A DNA stretch of 64,000 nucleotides from an uncultured Prevotella sp. (GCA_900322035.1 ONYL01000002.1:1-64000); one strand, 5' to 3'. Positions 43,430-52,734 are shown, counted from the first letter of the stretch. Numbers and translations are program-made. Notes: a model not told the origin generated them from the letters alone.

Positions 43430-45756
43430 AAAAGCTTCTTCTCGTTCTCACTTCCCTCTATATCGGCAGCACGGCCCTTGCCCAAAAGACTGTGCGCCAC
43501 AGCGTAGCACCCAATGCCGACGCCTATGTGGCCCAGCTGCTCAGCAAGATGACGCTCGAAGAAAAGGTGGGGCAACTGCGTTGTACCCTTGCCTGGAACT
43601 ATTGTGAGCGCAAAGGCAACGACGTCGTCCTGACCCCGCTCTTCGAGAAAGAAGTCCTGCAGGAGGGCGTAGGCAATCTTTGGGCCACTTTCCGCGCCGA
43701 TCCCTGGACACAGCGCTCGCTCGACAACGGGCTCGGGCCGAAGCTTTCCGCACGGGCTGCCAACAAAATGCAGCGCGTCGTCAGGGAAAAAACACGTTTA
43801 GGCATCCCCCTTTTCTTCGCCGAAGAGGCCCCTCACGGCCATATGGCCATTGGTTCCACGGTCTTCCCCACCGGTTTCGGTATGGCAGCCACATGGGACG
43901 CGCCACTCATGCACCGTGTGGGTGACGTCATCCGCCGGCAAGTGCGCAGCTATGGCGCACAAATCAGCTACGGACCTGTGATGGATCTCTCGCGCGATCC
44001 GCGGTGGTCGCGGGTTGAGGAGTCGTTTGGTGAAGACCCGGTGCTCACGGCTACATTGGCCTCTGCCGAAGTGGCCGGACTCTCCCAGGGACATTCTGAC
44101 CGCGACCGCGGAACCATCGCCACACTGAAGCACTTTATCGGCTATGGTACCACGTGGGGCGGACAGAACGGAGGCCCCAGCGCCATCACCGAGCGCGACT
44201 TGCTGCAGAACTTTCTTCCACCTTTCCAGCAGGCACTCGACAGTGGAGCACTGTCGGTGATGACCTCCTACAACTCACTCGACGGCGTGCCGTCGACGGG
44301 AAGTTACGAACTGCTCACCGGGATCCTGCGCAACAAGTGGAAGTTCCACGGCATCGTTGTATCCGATCTGTACAGCATCGACGTGATGTACAGTCAGCAC
44401 CACGTGGCAGCGTCGCTCGAAGATGCCGCCATTATGGCCATCAAGGCCGGTGTCGACATGGATCTCGGCGGTCTCGCCTACGCCACCCTGCCCCATGCCG
44501 TGCGCACCGGACGCATACCGGAATCGCTCGTCGACTCAGCCGTTGCCCGCGTGCTGCGCTGCAAATACGAGATGGGGCTGGCCGCTGATCCCTATGTCGA
44601 CGAGAAACAGGCTGAGAAAAACGTCAATACTGCGGCCGACATTGCGTTGGCAAGACAGGTGGCCCAAGAGAGCATCACCCTATTGGAGAACCGCAACAAC
44701 ACCCTGCCGCTCAGCAAGAATGTGCGTGTGGCTCTCGTAGGCCCCAATGCCGACAATGTCTACAATATGCTCGGCGACTATACCGCACCGCAACCCGAAG
44801 GCAATGTAGCCACAGTCCTGGACGGCATCCGGTCTAAATTACCAATCGGTCAGGTGACATACGTCAAAGGTTGCAGCATACGCGACACCACTCAAAACAA
44901 TATTGCCGAGGCCGTAGAGGCCGCCCGCAACAGTGATGTCGTCGTGGCTTGCGTGGGAGGAAGCAGTGCCCGCGACTTCAAAACCAACTACAAATCGACC
45001 GGCGCGGCCGAAACCGACGCCAACACTGTGAGCGATATGGACAGCGGAGAAGGTTTTGACCGGGCCACGTTGTCGCTGTTGGGCCTACAGGACAAACTAC
45101 TGAAGGCGTTGAAAGCCACAGGAAAGCCACTCGTCGTGGTCTACATTGAGGGCCGTCCGCTTGAGAAGAACTGGGCAGCAGCCCATGCCGACGCTTTGCT
45201 CACGGCTTATTACCCTGGCCAGCAAGGTGGCAACGCCATTGCCGACGTGCTTTTCGGTGACGTGAATCCCTCAGGCCGGCTTCCGATCTCCGTTCCACGA
45301 AGTGTCGGACAACTGCCGGTCTACTACAACCATCCACTGCCCGAGCCCCACGACTATGTGGAGATGACCGCGCGCCCACTCTATGCTTTCGGCTACGGCA
45401 AGAGCTACACCACGTTTGAATATTCCCGTCTGACTGTGAATGCCATATCCAAAGACAGCGTTTCCGTAAGTTTCGACGTAACCAACACGGGAACACGCGA
45501 TGGCGCCGAAGTCGTGCAGCTCTATCTGAACGACTCCGTGGCCTCTGTTGCCCAGCCTGTGAAGCAGTTGCGCCGCTTTGCCCGCGTCCCATTGACCAAG
45601 GGGCAGACCAAGCACATCACCTTCACGCTGCATGCAGCCGACCTGGCCATCATCAACCGCGAGAAACAAAGGACAGTAGAACCAGGCTGGTTCAACGTGA
45701 TGGTTGGTGCCGCATCAAACGACATCCGCTTAAGAGGAAAGTTTCAAATTCTCTGA
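43426..45756 (+). CDS. GH3 beta-glucosidase-type glycosidase, exported
   Basis: A 776-residue family 3 enzyme. Signal peptide about 1-19 (ending TALAQ). Domain 1 shows LLSKMTLEEKVGQL, GIPLFFAEEAPHGHMAIGSTVFPTGFGMAATWD, SYGPVMDLSRDPRWSRVEESFGEDP, TLKHFIGYG, and the nucleophile Asp314 in GIVVSDLYSIDVMY. Domain 2 has ESITLLENRNNTLPLSKNVRVALVGPNAD; a fibronectin III-like domain ends it (VSFDVTNTGTRDGAEVVQLYLND). Probably a beta-glucosidase or beta-xylosidase. It overlaps GH29 by 4 bp and is followed by a terminator. Confidence 0.93.
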   Translation: MKKLLLVLTSLYIGSTALAQKTVRHSVAPNADAYVAQLLSKMTLEEKVGQLRCTLAWNYCERKGNDVVLTPLFEKEVLQEGVGNLWATFRADPWTQRSLDNGLGPKLSARAANKMQRVVREKTRLGIPLFFAEEAPHGHMAIGSTVFPTGFGMAATWDAPLMHRVGDVIRRQVRSYGAQISYGPVMDLSRDPRWSRVEESFGEDPVLTATLASAEVAGLSQGHSDRDRGTIATLKHFIGYGTTWGGQNGGPSAITERDLLQNFLPPFQQALDSGALSVMTSYNSLDGVPSTGSYELLTGILRNKWKFHGIVVSDLYSIDVMYSQHHVAASLEDAAIMAIKAGVDMDLGGLAYATLPHAVRTGRIPESLVDSAVARVLRCKYEMGLAADPYVDEKQAEKNVNTAADIALARQVAQESITLLENRNNTLPLSKNVRVALVGPNADNVYNMLGDYTAPQPEGNVATVLDGIRSKLPIGQVTYVKGCSIRDTTQNNIAEAVEAARNSDVVVACVGGSSARDFKTNYKSTGAAETDANTVSDMDSGEGFDRATLSLLGLQDKLLKALKATGKPLVVVYIEGRPLEKNWAAAHADALLTAYYPGQQGGNAIADVLFGDVNPSGRLPISVPRSVGQLPVYYNHPLPEPHDYVEMTARPLYAFGYGKSYTTFEYSRLTVNAISKDSVSVSFDVTNTGTRDGAEVVQLYLNDSVASVAQPVKQLRRFARVPLTKGQTKHITFTLHAADLAIINREKQRTVEPGWFNVMVGAASNDIRLRGKFQIL

Positions 45757-45778
45757 ACGGTTCCTTCTATCACTCATC

Positions 45779-45815
45779 AAAGGCTCTGCGATCATCGCGG
45801 AGCCTTTGTCTTTTT
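45779..45815 (+). terminator. Terminator of the GH36-GH29-GH3 operon
   Basis: AAAGGCTC (45779-45786) pairs with GAGCCTTT (45800-45807) and the inner GCGAT-C-ATCGC (45788-45798) continues the stem; then TTTTT (45811-45815). Confidence 0.9.
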
Positions 45816-45978
45816 GATTAACAACCGAGTACAAAAACGAAGACATCATAATGATTCCCAGCCGACACACGATCTTTTACAACGCACAGGGTTCTCTCTT
45901 CTGCTTCCCCACCCATTGAGAACGGAAAACAGAGAGACCTATCTCCCACTTTTACCAGATAAAGATGGAAGAAAATGT

Positions 45979-46009
45979 TTGCTTATACAACAATAATTTC
46001 GTACTTTTG
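45979..46009 (+). promoter_or_regulatory. Promoter of the thioredoxin/TonB-C gene
   Basis: TTG (45979-45981), 20 bp, then TACTTTTG (46002-46009); ATG at 46031. Confidence 0.8.
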
Positions 46010-46030
46010 TAAGCGTTATAACAGAAAGAA

Positions 46031-46957
46031 ATGAATAAGACAATTACCTTTATTTTAGCATTTTTCTTTGCCATTACAGCAAGTGCGCAAGTTTCCAATG
46101 AAGATTTGGATGTCAAATACGCGTCCAGTCTTCTGCCAGCAGGCACAGAAGTACCCGACATGCTGGTAGACACCACCATCAACCTTCGGCTCAGCGACAT
46201 GCGCGGCCACTATGTAGTGCTCCACTTTTGGGCCTCCTGGTGTCCCGACTGCCGCAAGGATATACCCGAGATGGAGAAATTAGACAAGAGGTACGATTGC
46301 TTTGAAAAAAAAGGGAACGAGGTGACTTTCGTCCATATCTCCTATGATGGCGACACGGCAAGGATGAACCGCTATCTCAGCGAGCATGCGTTGAATGGCT
46401 ACAGGCTCTGTCAGGGCAGGAAGTTTCACGACACAGAGACCGGCCGCCTCTTCGGCGTGAAGTGGATTCCCTCAATGATTCTCATCGATCCGCAGGGCCG
46501 CGTGGCCCTCTCTACCGTGATGATAGACAAGTTGAAAAAAGCCTTGAATCATCTCGACTTGTCGAAGCTCGACCCCAACGCGCCCAAAGCCGTTGAGCTG
46601 CCCGAATTTCAAGGTGGAACAGACGCGCTGATGAACTACTTGGTACAGAACGTCCACTATCCCACCAAGGCTATGGAAATGGGACTGCAATCCAAAGTGA
46701 GGGTCTCGTTCGTTGTGGACACGCTGGGGCGGATTTCTGATTTGAAAATCAAGGAGAACAATCTGTCGGCCGTACGCAAAGCACCCATCAGTAAGCTCAA
46801 TCCCGAAGAGCGTCAGCGCACCGCCAAGGAATGCGCCACGCTGTTTGCCAATGAGGCCAAGCGCGTGGTAAGGAGCATGCCCGCTTGGAAGCCAGCCCGC
46901 AGTTTCGGCAAGAAAACAAAAGTGAGTTTTATGTTGCCCATTACGTTCAGGCTGTAA
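46031..46957 (+). CDS. Exported thioredoxin-like protein fused to a TonB C-terminal domain
   Basis: A 308-residue exported protein. Signal peptide about 1-19 (ending TASAQ). Residues about 35-175 are a TlpA/ResA-type thioredoxin fold: HFWASWCPDCRKDIPEMEKL with the redox pair Cys71 and Cys74, and the cis-Pro loop VKWIPSMILIDPQG. Residues about 195-308 match a TonB C-terminal domain: GGTDALMNYLVQNVHYPTKAMEMGLQSKVRVSFVVDTLGRISDLKIKENN and RSMPAWKPARSFGKKTKVSFMLPITFRL. There is no membrane anchor apart from the signal peptide, so it is unlikely to work as a normal TonB energy transducer. The ABC operon starts 71 bp later on the same strand. Confidence 0.88.
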   Translation: MNKTITFILAFFFAITASAQVSNEDLDVKYASSLLPAGTEVPDMLVDTTINLRLSDMRGHYVVLHFWASWCPDCRKDIPEMEKLDKRYDCFEKKGNEVTFVHISYDGDTARMNRYLSEHALNGYRLCQGRKFHDTETGRLFGVKWIPSMILIDPQGRVALSTVMIDKLKKALNHLDLSKLDPNAPKAVELPEFQGGTDALMNYLVQNVHYPTKAMEMGLQSKVRVSFVVDTLGRISDLKIKENNLSAVRKAPISKLNPEERQRTAKECATLFANEAKRVVRSMPAWKPARSFGKKTKVSFMLPITFRL

Positions 46958-47028
46958 TAACTGCCTTGGGCGACAAAGGAATGAAAACACAACCTCCGAC
47001 GATCCATTCATCAAACAAAGGCTGCAAT

Positions 47029-47754
47029 ATGAGCATGATAGAACTGAAAGACATCAACAAAACCTACTTTGGCGCACAGCCTCTCCACGTGCTGAAGGGC
47101 ATCAGTCTGAGCGTTGAGGAAGGCGAGTTCATATCCATCATGGGAGCCTCAGGCTCGGGGAAGTCAACTCTGCTCAACATCCTCGGCATTCTCGACAACT
47201 ACGACAGTGGCGAATACCGCATCGACGGCCAACTCATACGGGATCTTTCAGAGACGAAGGCCGCCGAATACCGCAACCGGCTGATAGGATTCATCTTTCA
47301 GAGTTTCAACCTCATCAGTTTCAAGACGGCCGTGGAGAACGTGGAATTGCCGCTGTTCTATCAAGGCGTGAGCCGCAAAAAACGCCACACACTGGCCATG
47401 GAATACCTGGAGCGGCTGGATCTCGCACCATGGGCCGAGCATTATCCCAACGAGATGAGCGGCGGACAGAAGCAGCGCGTGGCCATCGCACGCGCCCTCA
47501 TCACACAGCCACGCCTCATCTTAGCCGATGAGCCGACGGGGGCCTTGGACTCAAAGACCTCGGTAGAGGTGATGGAACTGCTCAAACAACTCAACCAGGA
47601 ACAACACAAAACGATCATCGTGGTCACCCATGAAAGCGGCGTGGCCAACGAGACCAACAAGATTATTCACATCAAGGACGGCATCATCGGCAAGATTGAA
47701 GAAAACAAAGACCACAAAGCCAGTCCATTTGGCATCAACGGCATCATGAAATGA
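47029..47754 (+). CDS. ABC efflux ATPase (MacB/LolD type)
   Basis: A 241-residue ABC ATPase. Seen: MIELKDINKTYFGAQPLHVLKGISL, Walker A MGASGSGKSTLLNILG, Q-loop IGFIFQSFNLI, signature NEMSGGQKQRVAIARALI, Walker B LILADEPTGALDS and H-loop IIVVTHESG. The start at 47029 (MSMIELKD) was chosen: it has an RBS (AAAGG), whereas the longer frame overlaps the gene upstream. Its stop overlaps the first permease start (ATGA). Likely partner of the two permeases and the membrane-fusion protein that follow. Confidence 0.93.
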   Translation: MSMIELKDINKTYFGAQPLHVLKGISLSVEEGEFISIMGASGSGKSTLLNILGILDNYDSGEYRIDGQLIRDLSETKAAEYRNRLIGFIFQSFNLISFKTAVENVELPLFYQGVSRKKRHTLAMEYLERLDLAPWAEHYPNEMSGGQKQRVAIARALITQPRLILADEPTGALDSKTSVEVMELLKQLNQEQHKTIIVVTHESGVANETNKIIHIKDGIIGKIEENKDHKASPFGINGIMK

Positions 47755-49010
47755 GAGACATCATCACCGAAATTTGGGCCACAGCACGCCGCAACAAGCT
47801 GCGCACCGCACTCACGGGATTTGCCGTGGCGTGGGGCATCTTCATGCTCATCTTTCTGTTGGGCTCCGGCAACGGGCTCATCAACGCGATGATGAGCAAC
47901 TCAGACAATTTCCTCTCCAACTCGATGATGGTGTTTGGCGGCCAGACCTCAAAAGGATACAAGGGGCTGCAGGAGGGACGGCCTATAGATCTGAACGACA
48001 AAGACATGTCAATCACCGGGCACTCGTTCAGCGGCAACGTGGACGAGGTGGGCGCAGAGATCCACAACGACTCGGCGGTCATCACTCTCGGCGAAAACTA
48101 CGTCAGCAGCTCGATTCTCGGTGTCTACCCCAACGCCGCCAAGATCAACAAGCGCGAGATGACAGCCGGCCGATTCATCAACGACATCGACATGCAACAG
48201 CGGCGCAAGGTGGTCGTCGTGAGCGACCAAAGTGCCCGCGAGCTCTCCCCGCATCAGAATACTGACGTTGTGGGACAGACCGTGAAGATCAGCAACCTCG
48301 GATTCACCATTGTCGGCGTCTACAAGAACGACCAAAGCATGATGGGCAACGATGCCTACATTCCCTTCACTACCTTCCGCACCGTCTACAACAGTGGCGA
48401 CAAGGTGGGCAACATCATGTTTTCTTTCCACGGACTCAGCTCACAAAAGGCCAACGACGACTTTGAGAAACGCTACAAAGCCACGATCAACATGCAGCAC
48501 CAGGCGGCCCCCGACGACGACAATGCCGTATGGATATGGAACCGGTTCACGCAGAACTTGCAGATGAACCAAGGCATCGGTATCATCCGCATGGCCCTGT
48601 GGATTGTCGGTCTGTTCACCCTTTTGTCGGGCGTTGTGGGTGTCAGCAACATCATGCTCATCTCTGTAAAGGAGCGCACGCGCGAGTTTGGCATACGCAA
48701 AGCCATTGGTGCCAAACCCTCAAGCATCCTCAGACTCATCATCATCGAAAGCATCATCATCACCACCCTGTTCGGTTTCATAGGCATGTTGGCGGGCATA
48801 GCGGCCAATCAGTATATGGACGTCACCACGGGCAACATGCAGACCAACACGGGACTCTTCCAAATGACCGTCTTTCTCCATCCCACAGTGGGCTTCGACG
48901 TTTGTTTCGAAGCACTGATTGTGATGGTCGTGGCGGGAACCATCGCGGGACTCATCCCCGCACGGCGCGCCGCACACGTGCGCCCCATCGAAGCACTAAG
49001 AGCAGAATAG
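47751..49010 (+). CDS. ABC permease, MacB/FtsX family (first)
   Basis: A 419-residue permease with the MacB layout: one N-terminal membrane helix (LTGFAVAWGIFMLIFLLGSG), a large periplasmic domain (about 50-290), then three helices ending the protein (IIRMALWIVGLFTLLSGVVGVSNIMLISV, IIIESIIITTLFGFIGMLAGIAAN, FEALIVMVVAGTIAGLIPA). The cytoplasmic motif KERTREFGIRKAIGAKPSSIL follows the first of these. Paralogous to the next gene; together they may form a heterodimeric exporter. Confidence 0.9.
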   Translation: MRDIITEIWATARRNKLRTALTGFAVAWGIFMLIFLLGSGNGLINAMMSNSDNFLSNSMMVFGGQTSKGYKGLQEGRPIDLNDKDMSITGHSFSGNVDEVGAEIHNDSAVITLGENYVSSSILGVYPNAAKINKREMTAGRFINDIDMQQRRKVVVVSDQSARELSPHQNTDVVGQTVKISNLGFTIVGVYKNDQSMMGNDAYIPFTTFRTVYNSGDKVGNIMFSFHGLSSQKANDDFEKRYKATINMQHQAAPDDDNAVWIWNRFTQNLQMNQGIGIIRMALWIVGLFTLLSGVVGVSNIMLISVKERTREFGIRKAIGAKPSSILRLIIIESIIITTLFGFIGMLAGIAANQYMDVTTGNMQTNTGLFQMTVFLHPTVGFDVCFEALIVMVVAGTIAGLIPARRAAHVRPIEALRAE

Positions 49011-49020
49011 AGCAAGAGAC

Positions 49021-50265
49021 ATGAGAATCGACATCGACACATACAAGGAAATCCTCGATACGCTGACGCGCAACAAGGGACGCACGATCCTTACCGGATT
49101 CGGCGTCTTCTGGGGCATCTTCATGCTCGTGGCCCTGATGGGCAGCGGCAACGGACTGCAGGACAAGCTGGCCAGCAATTTTGAGGGATTTGCCACCAAT
49201 TCGGCCATGGTGTGGGCACAGAATACAACGAAACCCTATCACGGTTACCGGAAGGGACGCTCGTGGAACATGACCACACGCGACGTGGAACGGCTGAAAG
49301 AGAATGTCTCGGAGCTGAATATCGTCACGCCCATCACGTTCTCCGGCACGGCCTCACTGGTGTTTGGCGACAAGAAGACACAGGGCAGCGTGAAAGGCGT
49401 GGAGGCCGACTACACCAAGGTGGAAGAGCCGTCGATGAGTTTCGGCCGTTTTCTCAACACCATGGACGAGGTGCAGCGCCGCAAGGTGTGCGTGATCGGA
49501 AAGAGAATCTATTCGTCGCTCTTCCCCACGGGCGGTGACCCATGCGGACAGCTCATCCGCGTAGACTCCACCTATTATGAAGTGGTGGGAGTCAATGTAA
49601 GTTCGGGCAACATGAACATCGGCGGACGGGCAGACGAGACGGTATACGTGCCGATGACCCTGATGCAGCAGGTCTACAACCTCGGTGAGGACGTCCACCT
49701 GATTGCCATGACCGGAAAGCCGGGTGTGAAGATGAGCGCTGTGTCGCAGCATATCCGAGAGGTCATCGCCCGGGCACACGACATCGATCCGACCGACGAG
49801 CAGGGCGTGATGGTCTTCAACACGGAGGTCCTCTTCGGCGTGATGGACAGTCTGTTCAGCGGTGTCAACATTTTAGTGTGGCTCGTTGGCATCGGTACGC
49901 TCTTGGCGGGGGCCATCGGCGTGAGCAACATCATGATGGTGACGGTGCGCGAGCGTACAACAGAAATCGGCATCCGGCGAGCCATCGGAGCTACGCCACG
50001 CAACATTCTCGGACAGATCATCACCGAGAGCATCCTGCTCACCGGCGTAGCGGGGATGAGCGGCATTCTCCTTGCCGTCATTGTCCTGCAGATGCTACAG
50101 TTGGCCAACACGAGCAACGGGATAGTGACGGCACAGTTTCAGATCAGTTTCTGGACAGCCATCGGGGCCGTTGCCTTGCTCAGCGTATTAGGCATCCTGG
50201 CCGGACTGGCCCCTGCCTTCAGAGCCATGAGCATCAAGCCCGTCGACGCGATGAGAGACGAATGA
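49021..50265 (+). CDS. ABC permease, MacB/FtsX family (second)
   Basis: A 414-residue paralogue of the gene before it, 10 bp downstream. It has the same start (NKGRTILTGFGVFWGIFMLVALMGSG), a periplasmic domain with GRFLNTMDEVQRRKVCVIGKR, and the three C-terminal helices with RERTTEIGIRRAIGATPRNILGQIITESILLTG. Bacteroidetes often carry such permease pairs with one ATPase and one HlyD-type adaptor. No TolC-like outer-membrane gene is nearby, so that part would come from elsewhere. Confidence 0.9.
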   Translation: MRIDIDTYKEILDTLTRNKGRTILTGFGVFWGIFMLVALMGSGNGLQDKLASNFEGFATNSAMVWAQNTTKPYHGYRKGRSWNMTTRDVERLKENVSELNIVTPITFSGTASLVFGDKKTQGSVKGVEADYTKVEEPSMSFGRFLNTMDEVQRRKVCVIGKRIYSSLFPTGGDPCGQLIRVDSTYYEVVGVNVSSGNMNIGGRADETVYVPMTLMQQVYNLGEDVHLIAMTGKPGVKMSAVSQHIREVIARAHDIDPTDEQGVMVFNTEVLFGVMDSLFSGVNILVWLVGIGTLLAGAIGVSNIMMVTVRERTTEIGIRRAIGATPRNILGQIITESILLTGVAGMSGILLAVIVLQMLQLANTSNGIVTAQFQISFWTAIGAVALLSVLGILAGLAPAFRAMSIKPVDAMRDE

Positions 50266-50328
50266 TCCATCAACGCCCCGACTCACAAAGAACGACACGC
50301 AAAGCATATAAAGAAAACACCAGTCATT

Positions 50329-51450
50329 ATGAAGAAATACATCAAATTCATCTTTGCCGGAATTGCGGTACTGATTTTCATCGGAACGTTCATTTTCCTC
50401 TGGATACAGTCGCAGCCAAAGGAGACGGCCTACAACGAGTTTACGCCCAAGTTTATGGACCTTCGCAAGACAACTATCGTCACGGGAAAGATTGAGCCAC
50501 GCAATGAGGTGAACATCAAACCGCAGATCAGCGGCATCATCACCAGCATCGAGAAAGAGGCCGGACAGACCATACAGGCCGGAGAGGTCATCGCCCGCGT
50601 AAAGGTGATTCCCGACATGGGCCAGCTCTCGTCGGCTCAGGCGAGGGTCAGGTTGGCGTCCATTGCCGTGAAGCAGGCCGACATCGACTACCGGCGCATG
50701 AAGACACTCTACGACAAGGGTCTCGTCTCGGGCGACGAGTACGATCAGAAACGCAAGGCCTGGCTCGACGCCAAAGAGGAGGTGCGCGCCGCACAAGACA
50801 ATCTGGAAGTGGTGCGCGACGGTGTCTCGAAGAGCAATGCCAACACCTCGTCAACGCTCATCCGCTCCACCATCAGCGGTCTGATCCTCGACGTGCCCGT
50901 GAAAATCGGAAACACAGTGATTCTCTCCAACACGTTCAACGACGGTACCACCATCGCCACGGTGGCCAACATGAACGACCTCATCTTCCGCGGCAACATC
51001 GATGAGACCGACGTGGGGCAGCTCGTAACGGGAATGCCGATGAAAATCACCATCGGCGCTTTGCAGAACCTCCACTTCAACGCTTCGCTGGAATATATCT
51101 CGCCGAAGGCCAAAGAAAGCAACGGTGCCAACCAGTTTGAAATAAAGGCCGCAGTGAAGGTGCCGGCAGGGGGAAGCAACATCAGAAGCGGCTACAGTGC
51201 CAATGCCGAAATCGTGCTGGCACAAGCCAACCATGTACTATCCATTCCCGAAAGCGCCATTGAGTTTGAGGGCAACAAGACCTTTGTCTATCTCGTCAAA
51301 TCCACCGGCAAGAAGAAAACCTACGAGCGGCGACAGGTCGTCACCGGGCTGAGCGACGGTATCAATATCGAGATCAAAAGCGGGCTGTCGGTCAACGACA
51401 GGGTGCGCGGACCGAAGATCGTTGCCGAAGAAGACAATTCGCCACAATAG
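50329..51450 (+). CDS. HlyD/MacA-type periplasmic adaptor protein
   Basis: A 373-residue membrane-fusion protein. An N-terminal membrane helix (FIFAGIAVLIFIGTFIFLW) anchors it. The lipoyl-like motif is VTGKIEPRNEVNIKPQISGIITSIEKEAGQTIQAGEVIARV; a coiled-coil hairpin spans about 105-175 (QARVRLASIAVKQADIDYRRMKTLYDKGLVSGDEYDQKRKAWLDAKEEV); beta-barrel and membrane-proximal domains follow (FRGNIDETDVGQLVTGMPMKITIG ... LSIPESAIEFEGNKTFVYLV). It would link the ABC permeases to an outer-membrane channel. Last gene of the operon. Confidence 0.92.
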   Translation: MKKYIKFIFAGIAVLIFIGTFIFLWIQSQPKETAYNEFTPKFMDLRKTTIVTGKIEPRNEVNIKPQISGIITSIEKEAGQTIQAGEVIARVKVIPDMGQLSSAQARVRLASIAVKQADIDYRRMKTLYDKGLVSGDEYDQKRKAWLDAKEEVRAAQDNLEVVRDGVSKSNANTSSTLIRSTISGLILDVPVKIGNTVILSNTFNDGTTIATVANMNDLIFRGNIDETDVGQLVTGMPMKITIGALQNLHFNASLEYISPKAKESNGANQFEIKAAVKVPAGGSNIRSGYSANAEIVLAQANHVLSIPESAIEFEGNKTFVYLVKSTGKKKTYERRQVVTGLSDGINIEIKSGLSVNDRVRGPKIVAEEDNSPQ

Positions 51451-51476
51451 CCGACAACAGAAGGCCCGGCATAAGA

Positions 51477-51518
51477 TGTAAGCACATGGCAGGAAAGCCG
51501 TGTGCTTACATTTTTTTT
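51477..51518 (+). terminator. Terminator of the ABC efflux operon
   Basis: TGTAAGCACA (51477-51486) pairs with TGTGCTTACA (51501-51510), with an inner GGC/GCC, followed by eight T. Confidence 0.93.
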
Positions 51519-51561
51519 GCGCTTAATCACCATCCGACTTACGCATTTCCACCCCGGGCGG

Positions 51562-51649
51562 TATATGCCGCCCCGCTGGCCCCCATCTGAAAGCCCGTCG
51601 GGCGGCATATGGCAACCCATGGGGCGGCATATGGAAGCCGGCACGGATA
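51562..51649. repeat. 22-bp-period tandem array (array E, 4 units plus a partial)
   Basis: Units of exactly 22 bp start at 51562, 51584, 51606 and 51628, with a partial unit before. Shared pattern: CATATGG or CATCTGA, then AAGCCCG or CAACCCA, then TSGGGCGG. It lies between the efflux-operon terminator and the tsf terminator, in a convergent gap. Confidence 0.78.
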
Positions 51650-51664
51650 AACAATAAACAAAAA

Positions 51665-51705
51665 AGCAAGGCCACCTTTTCTCAATAGGAAAAAGTGACC
51701 TTGCT
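51665..51705 (-). terminator. Terminator of tsf
   Basis: On the minus strand AGCAAGGTCACTTTT pairs (one G-T step) with AAAAGGTGGCCTTGCT and is followed by TTTTTTG. Confidence 0.88.
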
Positions 51706-51735
51706 ATGTGAATCGTCAAAGACGACGACAGTCTG

Positions 51736-52734
51736 TTATTCAGCAGCCAAAGTATAGCGGCGATAATCCAGGACCTTCAGATCCTTGCTCTGCTGCTTCA
51801 GCCAGTCCTGAACGGAGACCTTGCCTTCGTCAGCGAACTGGAACTCCTGGTCTACGAGGCAGTTGTCCTTGAAGAACTTGCCCATACGACCGCGTGCGAT
51901 GCCCTGCACCATCTGATCCTTGATGTGAGCGGCCTCCTCGTTGCTGTTCTCGGCAATGATCTTCTTAGCCTTCTCAGCATCCTCGGCAGTGAGCCAGCCC
52001 TTGGCCTGGTTGCTCTCGATGTGATCGGCAGAGTCTACGAGGTTGGGGTTGATACCGGCCTTCTTGAGCAGGTTGTTGACAAACTTCTCGATGAGCTCTT
52101 CCTTGGTCTTCTGAACAGCCACCTTCAGTTCCTCATCCTTCACGCTCTGGGGCACAGAAGCCTCGTCAAGAGCGATAGGCTTCATGGCAGCCACCTGCAT
52201 GGCCACCTTGTGGCCGGCGTCCTCGTTGTCCTCGCTCAGAGCCACGATAGTAGCCAAAGTGTGGCGGCCCATGTGGTCGTAGACGTAGAGGTTGTCACCC
52301 TCGAGATAGTTGTAGCCGTCGAGCTCCATCTTCTCACCGGTGATACCCGAACGGTGCTGCACGGCGGTAGCGGCATCGTCGCCATTGGCGAGCTTCAGCG
52401 CCTTCACCTCGTCGAGCGACTTGCAACGGGCGGCAACGGCAGCGTTGAGGATCTCATCCACCATAGCGATGAAGTCCTTGCCTGCGGCAACAAAGTCGGT
52501 CTCGCACTTCACGGCTACCATAGCGGCGAAGTTGCCGTCCTTCTTCACGAGCACGCAGCCATTGGAAGTCTCACGGTCGGAGCGCTTGGCAGCGATAGCC
52601 AGTCCGCGCTCGCGGAGCAATTCCTTAGCCTTGTCGAAGTCGCCCTCGGCCTCGGTGAGGGCCTTCTTTACGTCAGCCAAACCAGCGCCTGTCATGGCGC
52701 GGAGTTTCTTGATGTCTTCAATAGAAACAGCCAT
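51736..52734 (-). CDS. tsf: Translation elongation factor Ts
   Basis: EF-Ts recharges EF-Tu with GTP. 332 residues, longer than in E. coli but normal for Bacteroidales. Seen: ISIEDIKKLRAMTGAGLADVKKALTEAEGDFDKAKELLRERG, the core MVAVKCETDFVAAGKDF, and repeated dimerisation-type domains (VALSEDNEDAGHKVAMQVAAMKPIAL). It follows rpsB by 141 bp, the usual order. A hairpin lies in that gap (see 52791-52866). Confidence 0.97.
   Translation of the reverse strand: MAVSIEDIKKLRAMTGAGLADVKKALTEAEGDFDKAKELLRERGLAIAAKRSDRETSNGCVLVKKDGNFAAMVAVKCETDFVAAGKDFIAMVDEILNAAVAARCKSLDEVKALKLANGDDAATAVQHRSGITGEKMELDGYNYLEGDNLYVYDHMGRHTLATIVALSEDNEDAGHKVAMQVAAMKPIALDEASVPQSVKDEELKVAVQKTKEELIEKFVNNLLKKAGINPNLVDSADHIESNQAKGWLTAEDAEKAKKIIAENSNEEAAHIKDQMVQGIARGRMGKFFKDNCLVDQEFQFADEGKVSVQDWLKQQSKDLKVLDYRRYTLAAE

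Noticed and set aside
46885..47028. N-terminal extension of the ABC ATPase
   Set aside because: It overlaps the end of the thioredoxin/TonB-C gene and adds residues absent from LolD/MacB ATPases; the ATG at 47029 has an RBS.
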